Source: JACKHA01 sp041401985 (lineage in GTDB: Bacteria > Planctomycetota > Phycisphaerae > Phycisphaerales > UBA1924). From it: DNA of 64,000 bases. The position numbers and the translations under genes are program-made. The DNA lies in the NCBI GenBank assembly GCA_041401985.1, contig JAWKTE010000002.1, forward strand, positions 186,001 to 250,000. The letters are read 5' to 3'. This document shows positions 59,680 through 64,000 of the stretch, piece after piece. Under the pieces are notes generated by a model, which was not told the DNA's origin, made no database searches, and saw only the letters and a list, made by a program, of their open reading frames with translations. The first letter of the stretch is position 1, and each line of letters begins with the position of its first letter.

Positions 59680-62670
59680 CTACGCCGCCGTCGCCGCCTT
59701 GGCCTTCGGCGCGGGTTTGGCCGGCTTGTCGCCCGCGTCGGGCTTCTGGGCAGGGCCGATGGCGGCCGAGAGGATCTCCTCCTGCTGCTGGCGGTCCTTC
59801 TTCTTGGAGCCGGTGGCGGTCGAGGGCATCTCGGGACGCCCGATGTAGGTGAAATCTCGCACGCCCAGGCGGGTGCGGAGGCGGTCGGCCACGAAGTGGT
59901 ACGCCCCCTGGTTCCGCGGCTCCTCCTGCACCCAGCAGAGTTCGGTGAAGTTCGGGTACCGCTTCATGATGTCGGACAGCAGGGCGTCGTGGAGCGGGTG
60001 GATCTGCTCGAGGCGGACGATGGCGGTGTCGGTCCGCCCGATCTCGTGGCGACGGGCCGCGAGTTCCCAGTAAACCTTGCCGGTGCACAGGAGGATGCGT
60101 TTGACGCCGTCGTGGTCCAGCGGGGCGTCGCCGACCCTGGCGTCATTGGCCAGCATGAAGGGGCGATCGCCCGGGTTCTGGCCCTTGGCGAAGGCCGGGT
60201 CGTCGAGGATCTCCTGGAACGAGCCGCGCGTGATCTCGCCGACGTGGGCGGTCGTGACGCGGAGCATGCTCTTGGGCGTGGCGACGATGAGCGGTTTGCG
60301 GAACTGGCGCTTCATCTGGCGGCGCAGGAGGTGGAACACCTGGGCGCCGGTGGTGGGGTAGGCGACTTGGAGATTGCTGTCGGCGCAGAGTTGGAGGAAG
60401 CGCTCGATGCGGCACGAGGAGTGCTCGGGCCCCGCGCCTTCGTAGCCGTGCGGGAGCAGGAGCGTCAGGCCCGACCAGCGTTGCCACTTGCTCTCGGCGG
60501 TGGCGAGGAACTGGTCGATGATGACCTGGGCACCGTTGGCGAAGTCGCCGAACTGGGCCTCCCACAGCACGAACATCGACGGGTCGGCCAGCGAGTACCC
60601 GTAGTCGAACGCCATGACCGCGAACTCGGACAGGGGCGAGTCGTAGACGCAGAACCGCGTCTGGCGGGCCTTGCCGTCGGCGCCGATTGAGCCGGGCGGC
60701 GTGTCGGAGGCGTACTGGCCCATCTCGCGGATGGCGTTGAGCGGGATGAATGCCTCGGCGGTCTGGAAGTCGCGCAGGACCGCGTGGCGCTGGCTGAACG
60801 TGCCGCGCCGGCAGTCCTGGCCCGAGAGGCGGACGGCGGTGCCCTCGATCAGCAGGGTGCCGAACGCGAGCAGTTCCGCGTCGGCGTGGGAGAGTTCGCC
60901 CGAGTCCGGGATCTCGCGGCGCGACTTGAGCAACTTGGCGAGTTTGGGGTTGAGGTGGAAGTCATCGGGCACGCGCCCGAGGGCCTCGGCGACCTCGCGG
61001 ATCGTCTCCATCGGCACGCCGGTCACGACCTGGTCGAAGCGGAACTCGCGACCCATGCCGGCCCAGCGGGCCGAGCCGGGGTCGATCGTCGGGTCGAACG
61101 GCGTCTTCTTGACGGTGGCCTGGGCGTCGTCGAGGGCCTTGTTGATGCGGGTGCGGATGGCCTTGACGTCGTTGTCGGTCAGCACGCCCTGCTCGTACAG
61201 GCGGCTGGCGTACGCCCGCATGATGCTCTTCTTGTCCTTGATGAGCGCGGCGACGATGGGCTGCGTGAACGATGGCTCGTCCTGCTCGTTGTGCCCGTAG
61301 CGCCGGTAGCACCACTGGTCGATGTACACGTCTTTGCGGAACTTCTGGCGGTACTCGATCGCCAGACGCGCGACGCGCACGATCGCCTCGGGGTCCTCGG
61401 CGTTGACGTGGAAGACCGGGCTCTCGGTGATCTTGGCCACGTCGGTGCAGTAGCGGCTCGTACGCCCGTCCTGGGGCGTGGTGGTGAATCCGATCAGGTT
61501 GTTCACGACGATGTGGACGCACCCGCCGGTCGTGTAGCCCTCGAGCTGCGAGAGGTTGGCGCACTCGGCGACGACCCCCTGGCCCGCGATGGCCGCGTCG
61601 CCGTGGATGATGATGGGCACGACCTGCGTGCGCTCGTGGTCGCCCCGGAGGCGCTGCTTGGCCCGCGTGCGGCCCAGCACGACGCCGTCGACCGCCTCGA
61701 GGTGGCTGGGGTTGCTGGCCATCGCCAGGTGGACCTTGGCCCCGGAGACGAACGTTCGGGTGCCGGAGTAGCCCCGGTGGTACTTCACGTCGCCGCCCCC
61801 GTCGGCGAAGTCCTCGGCCCAGGCGTCCTCGAACTCGGTGAAGATCTGGGCCTCGGTCTTGCCCAGGATCGAGTTAAGCACGTTGAGCCGCCCGCGATGG
61901 GCCATGCCCAGGACGCATTCGACCACGCCCAGCGAGGCCCCGTGCTCGATCATGTGGTCCAGCAGCGGGATCAGCGACTCGGCCCCCTCCAGGCTGAAAC
62001 GCTTCTCGCCGGGGTACCGCTTCTGGATGAACTGCTCGAACAGTTCGCTCTTGATGAGCAGTTCCAGCAGGTGGGCCTTCTCCTTGCGGCTGAACTCCGC
62101 GTGCGTGTCCGGGTGCTCGTAGTGGGCCTTGATCCAGTCACGCTCGTCGGTGTCCTGGATGTGGGCGAACTCGACGCCGATCGAGCGGCAGTAGCGGTGC
62201 TCGAGCAGGTCGATCACGTTCCGCAGCGGCTCGCTGGCGGAGAGCCCGACGCCGGTCCCGTCGCACGGGCGGTCCAGGTCCTGCGGGCTCAGGCCCCAGT
62301 GCTCGAGCGACAGGGACTTGGAGCGCTCACGCTCTCGCCCGAACGGGTCGAGCGTCGCGCCCAGGTGCCCCAGCGACCGGTACGCCTCCACAAGGTCGTT
62401 GACCGCTGTCTGGAACCGCAGCGGCGTGTCGGCCGGCGGCGCTTCCGGGATGGCGATGTGGTTCGCGCCCCCGTCGGCCCCCGGCGATGGACGCAGGGCC
62501 GTCACGCGCTCCGGGGCAAGCCCCAGGGCCAGGTCGAAGCCCCTGAAGAAGTCGGCCATCGCGGGGCTGACGGAGGCGGGGTCCTGCCGGAACCGCTGGT
62601 ACTCGCTCTCGAGGTACTCGGCGTTCCAGGAGTTCACGCTGTGGGGCACGGGCGTCGCGCCGGCGCTCAT
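59680..62670 (-). CDS. sucA: 2-oxoglutarate dehydrogenase E1 component
   Basis: A 996-residue thiamine diphosphate enzyme that decarboxylates 2-oxoglutarate in the TCA cycle. The N-terminal E2-binding helix (NAEYLESEYQRFRQDP) is present. Active-site motifs are GMAHRGRLN (about 253), IIIHGDAAIAGQGV, VVNNLIGFTT (the Mg/ThDP region), YGHNEQDEPSFTQP, and the transketolase-like C-terminal half ending before a Lys/Ala tail of about 50 residues. Its start has GGAG five bases upstream. The E2 and E3 genes are not in the window. The toxin-like gene lies upstream on the same strand, 110 bp away. Confidence 0.95.
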   Translation of the reverse strand: MSAGATPVPHSVNSWNAEYLESEYQRFRQDPASVSPAMADFFRGFDLALGLAPERVTALRPSPGADGGANHIAIPEAPPADTPLRFQTAVNDLVEAYRSLGHLGATLDPFGRERERSKSLSLEHWGLSPQDLDRPCDGTGVGLSASEPLRNVIDLLEHRYCRSIGVEFAHIQDTDERDWIKAHYEHPDTHAEFSRKEKAHLLELLIKSELFEQFIQKRYPGEKRFSLEGAESLIPLLDHMIEHGASLGVVECVLGMAHRGRLNVLNSILGKTEAQIFTEFEDAWAEDFADGGGDVKYHRGYSGTRTFVSGAKVHLAMASNPSHLEAVDGVVLGRTRAKQRLRGDHERTQVVPIIIHGDAAIAGQGVVAECANLSQLEGYTTGGCVHIVVNNLIGFTTTPQDGRTSRYCTDVAKITESPVFHVNAEDPEAIVRVARLAIEYRQKFRKDVYIDQWCYRRYGHNEQDEPSFTQPIVAALIKDKKSIMRAYASRLYEQGVLTDNDVKAIRTRINKALDDAQATVKKTPFDPTIDPGSARWAGMGREFRFDQVVTGVPMETIREVAEALGRVPDDFHLNPKLAKLLKSRREIPDSGELSHADAELLAFGTLLIEGTAVRLSGQDCRRGTFSQRHAVLRDFQTAEAFIPLNAIREMGQYASDTPPGSIGADGKARQTRFCVYDSPLSEFAVMAFDYGYSLADPSMFVLWEAQFGDFANGAQVIIDQFLATAESKWQRWSGLTLLLPHGYEGAGPEHSSCRIERFLQLCADSNLQVAYPTTGAQVFHLLRRQMKRQFRKPLIVATPKSMLRVTTAHVGEITRGSFQEILDDPAFAKGQNPGDRPFMLANDARVGDAPLDHDGVKRILLCTGKVYWELAARRHEIGRTDTAIVRLEQIHPLHDALLSDIMKRYPNFTELCWVQEEPRNQGAYHFVADRLRTRLGVRDFTYIGRPEMPSTATGSKKKDRQQQEEILSAAIGPAQKPDAGDKPAKPAPKAKAATAA

Positions 62671-62780
62671 GGTGGCTCCGAGGGGCAATGGACGCCGGGC
62701 GAGTCGCGCGTGGTCCGTGCGCGCAGCCCGAGCGCTGGTTTGGAGTCCGCATGGTAGGCGGGGGTGGAACGTGGCGAGCG

Positions 62781-64000
62781 CTAGGGGTTGGAGTCGATCG
62801 GATAGCCCGCCTTGGCCTTCTCGAACTCGGCGTATCGCCACTGCAAGCCGTGTTCTTCAATAAAGACCTTGTAAATCTCGCGGTTTCGCTTGAGCAAGGC
62901 GTCCTCGTCAAAGCCGAAGCCCTTCCGGAACGCCATCTTCTCGGCCGGGGTGACGCCGACCCAGTACCGGGTGCCGTCGGGCCCGTACACGAAGCACGGG
63001 GGGCGCGGCCCGAAGTTCGCGCCGGACTTGGCGAAGTCGTTGCGTGCCTTCCACTCGTCGTGCGCCCCGTGACGAATGAGTTCGGCGCGCATGCGGAAGT
63101 TCAGGGACTCGCGGACGGCCTTGGTGTCCTCGATGAACTGCCCGTCGGCCTTGTAGACGCCGTGCAGGTCGTAGTCGCCGTGGAATCGCACCGGGCCTTT
63201 GGCCGTGGGTTGTTCGACGACGTAGCCGTCGTCCTTGCGCACCACGAATCCACCGACCTTGATCTCTTTCTCGTAGAGTTCATAGCGCCGGCGGAACTCG
63301 GAGTCCGGGTCGGCCATGTGCTGCTCGACCGTTCGCCCGCCCATCAGGTCGTCGACGCTGAGTTTCTTCTCGCCCTTGAGCTCGGCCAGGAACCGCTGGG
63401 TCTTCCGGTGGTTGGGGTCGTAGCAGGCCAGACCCTTGTGCGGGCCCTCGTCGGCGGTCTTGGCCTTGAGGGACTCCGGCTTGCCGGCGTATCCGGGCTT
63501 CCCCATGTACGGCAGCCCGTCGGCGTTGCCCTCACGCACAAAGATCCACATCTTGTGCTCCTTGGCGAAGTCGGCGAAGGTCTTGTCGTCCAGGTCCCGC
63601 ATACCGCCGGACGCGGGCGAGGGCACGTTGCGGGGCTTTGACTTCGGCGGATCGGGCTTGGCTTTGGCCTTCGCGCGTGCGCGGGCCGGGTCCTTCTGAA
63701 CGGTGGTCGTGTGCCCGGCGGACTTCGTGGTCGTGCCCTCGGGCGTCGGTGTGCCGGTGAGGTCAACGACCTTGGAGGTGTCCTTGAACTCGTTGATGCG
63801 TTCGGCGGGGCTGAGGCCCGCGCGGTCGGGGAGCCTGAGGGCCTTGATGTCGGCCGCGGTCGCTCGGATGCTGATCGACTGGATGGCGCCGCGTCCGAGC
63901 ACGGCGAGCAGGCGGCGGATGCGCTCGTCCGGGAGGAGCGTGCGATCGCCCATGATCTGGTCGAACTCGGCGATGATCTCGGCGGAGGCGATGACGCCGT
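62781..64000 (-). CDS. C-terminal part of a protein with edema factor/ExoY-like adenylyl cyclase domain
   Basis: The frame is open to the window edge, so the gene starts beyond it. Residues are numbered from an internal ATG at 63953. A disordered Thr/Lys/Pro linker (about 62-117) precedes a domain with the catalytic set of class II adenylyl cyclase toxins in the right order. Lys158, Lys163 and Lys165 in GKPESLKAKTADEGP have the spacing of Lys346/His351/Lys353 in edema factor. Asp260 and Asp262 are in HGDYDLHGVY. His295 and a later Asn305 are in LIRHGAHDEWKARNDF. The distances to the Asp pair and to His295 are shorter than in edema factor. A nucleotidyl cyclase toxin module is therefore inferred; target and secretion route are unknown. 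Confidence 0.62.
   Translation of the reverse strand, partial: GVIASAEIIAEFDQIMGDRTLLPDERIRRLLAVLGRGAIQSISIRATAADIKALRLPDRAGLSPAERINEFKDTSKVVDLTGTPTPEGTTTKSAGHTTTVQKDPARARAKAKAKPDPPKSKPRNVPSPASGGMRDLDDKTFADFAKEHKMWIFVREGNADGLPYMGKPGYAGKPESLKAKTADEGPHKGLACYDPNHRKTQRFLAELKGEKKLSVDDLMGGRTVEQHMADPDSEFRRRYELYEKEIKVGGFVVRKDDGYVVEQPTAKGPVRFHGDYDLHGVYKADGQFIEDTKAVRESLNFRMRAELIRHGAHDEWKARNDFAKSGANFGPRPPCFVYGPDGTRYWVGVTPAEKMAFRKGFGFDEDALLKRNREIYKVFIEEHGLQWRYAEFEKAKAGYPIDSNP

Noticed and set aside
1..64000. CRISPR arrays, tRNA or rRNA genes
   Set aside because: The repeats in the window are palindromic doublets or simple tracts and not regularly spaced direct repeats. I found no tRNA cloverleaf with a GGTTC-type arm and no rRNA core sequence.

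Overview
The window is very G+C-rich, densely coded DNA that looks like the chromosome of a planctomycete of the class Phycisphaerae. The best evidence is four secreted proteins that end in paired dockerin-like repeats and a terminal Gly-Cys. The squalene operon hpnCDE, a ThiD2-ThiE fusion, a Tat-secreted Gfo/Idh/MocA dehydrogenase and a TPR-bearing Ser/Thr kinase fit the same group. No rRNA, tRNA or CRISPR array was seen.

Layout. 1-9.3 kb: an unknown protein, purE-purK, a K+ channel with tandem RCK domains, guaA, a hicBA toxin-antitoxin pair and a flotillin. 9.5-16.6 kb: the translationally coupled operon hpnC-hpnD-hpnE on the minus strand, divergent from ispH-rlmN-nadD. 16.2-18.6 kb: nadD, a glycosyltransferase and an esterase-like hydrolase all read only across several frame changes. 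19.4-28 kb: two RluA-family pseudouridine synthases, a BioF/KBL-like enzyme, a dockerin protein, prmC, a 6-phosphogluconolactonase and thiD2-thiE. 28-32.2 kb: a sugar or polyol module (Tat dehydrogenase, NupG-type transporter, sugar isomerase). 32.3-45 kb: pyrophosphatase, a membrane protein with HExxH, a beta-helix protein, a phosphatase-like lipoprotein, pgi, a DUF4397 protein, gltX, an EF-G-like GTPase and a LOG protein. 45.3-49.7 kb: an Hpt and a REC-GGDEF signalling pair, then three tandem dockerin proteins. 49.9-62.7 kb: a sigma-70 family factor, Mn-type superoxide dismutase, a REP-type transposase, the kinase, beta-oxidation-type enzymes and sucA. 62.8 kb to the end: the C-terminal part of a large protein.

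Three things stand out. First, the partial protein at the right edge carries the ordered catalytic signature of edema factor/ExoY/CyaA-type adenylyl cyclase toxins. Second, a small HUH transposase gene lies between two perfect 45-bp inverted repeats; related units form a transposase-free inverted pair near 36 kb, which resembles a RAYT/REPIN system. Third, short palindromic elements of several families are scattered through the window. Some sit in frame inside the conserved genes ispH, rlmN, nadD and prmC, where they lengthen the proteins; others lie between convergent genes.

Gene organisation is mostly short operons. Start and stop codons overlap as GTGA in hpnC/hpnD/hpnE, rlmN/nadD and hicB/hicA, and the purE stop abuts the purK start. 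Function calls rest on motifs read by eye; no database search was possible.
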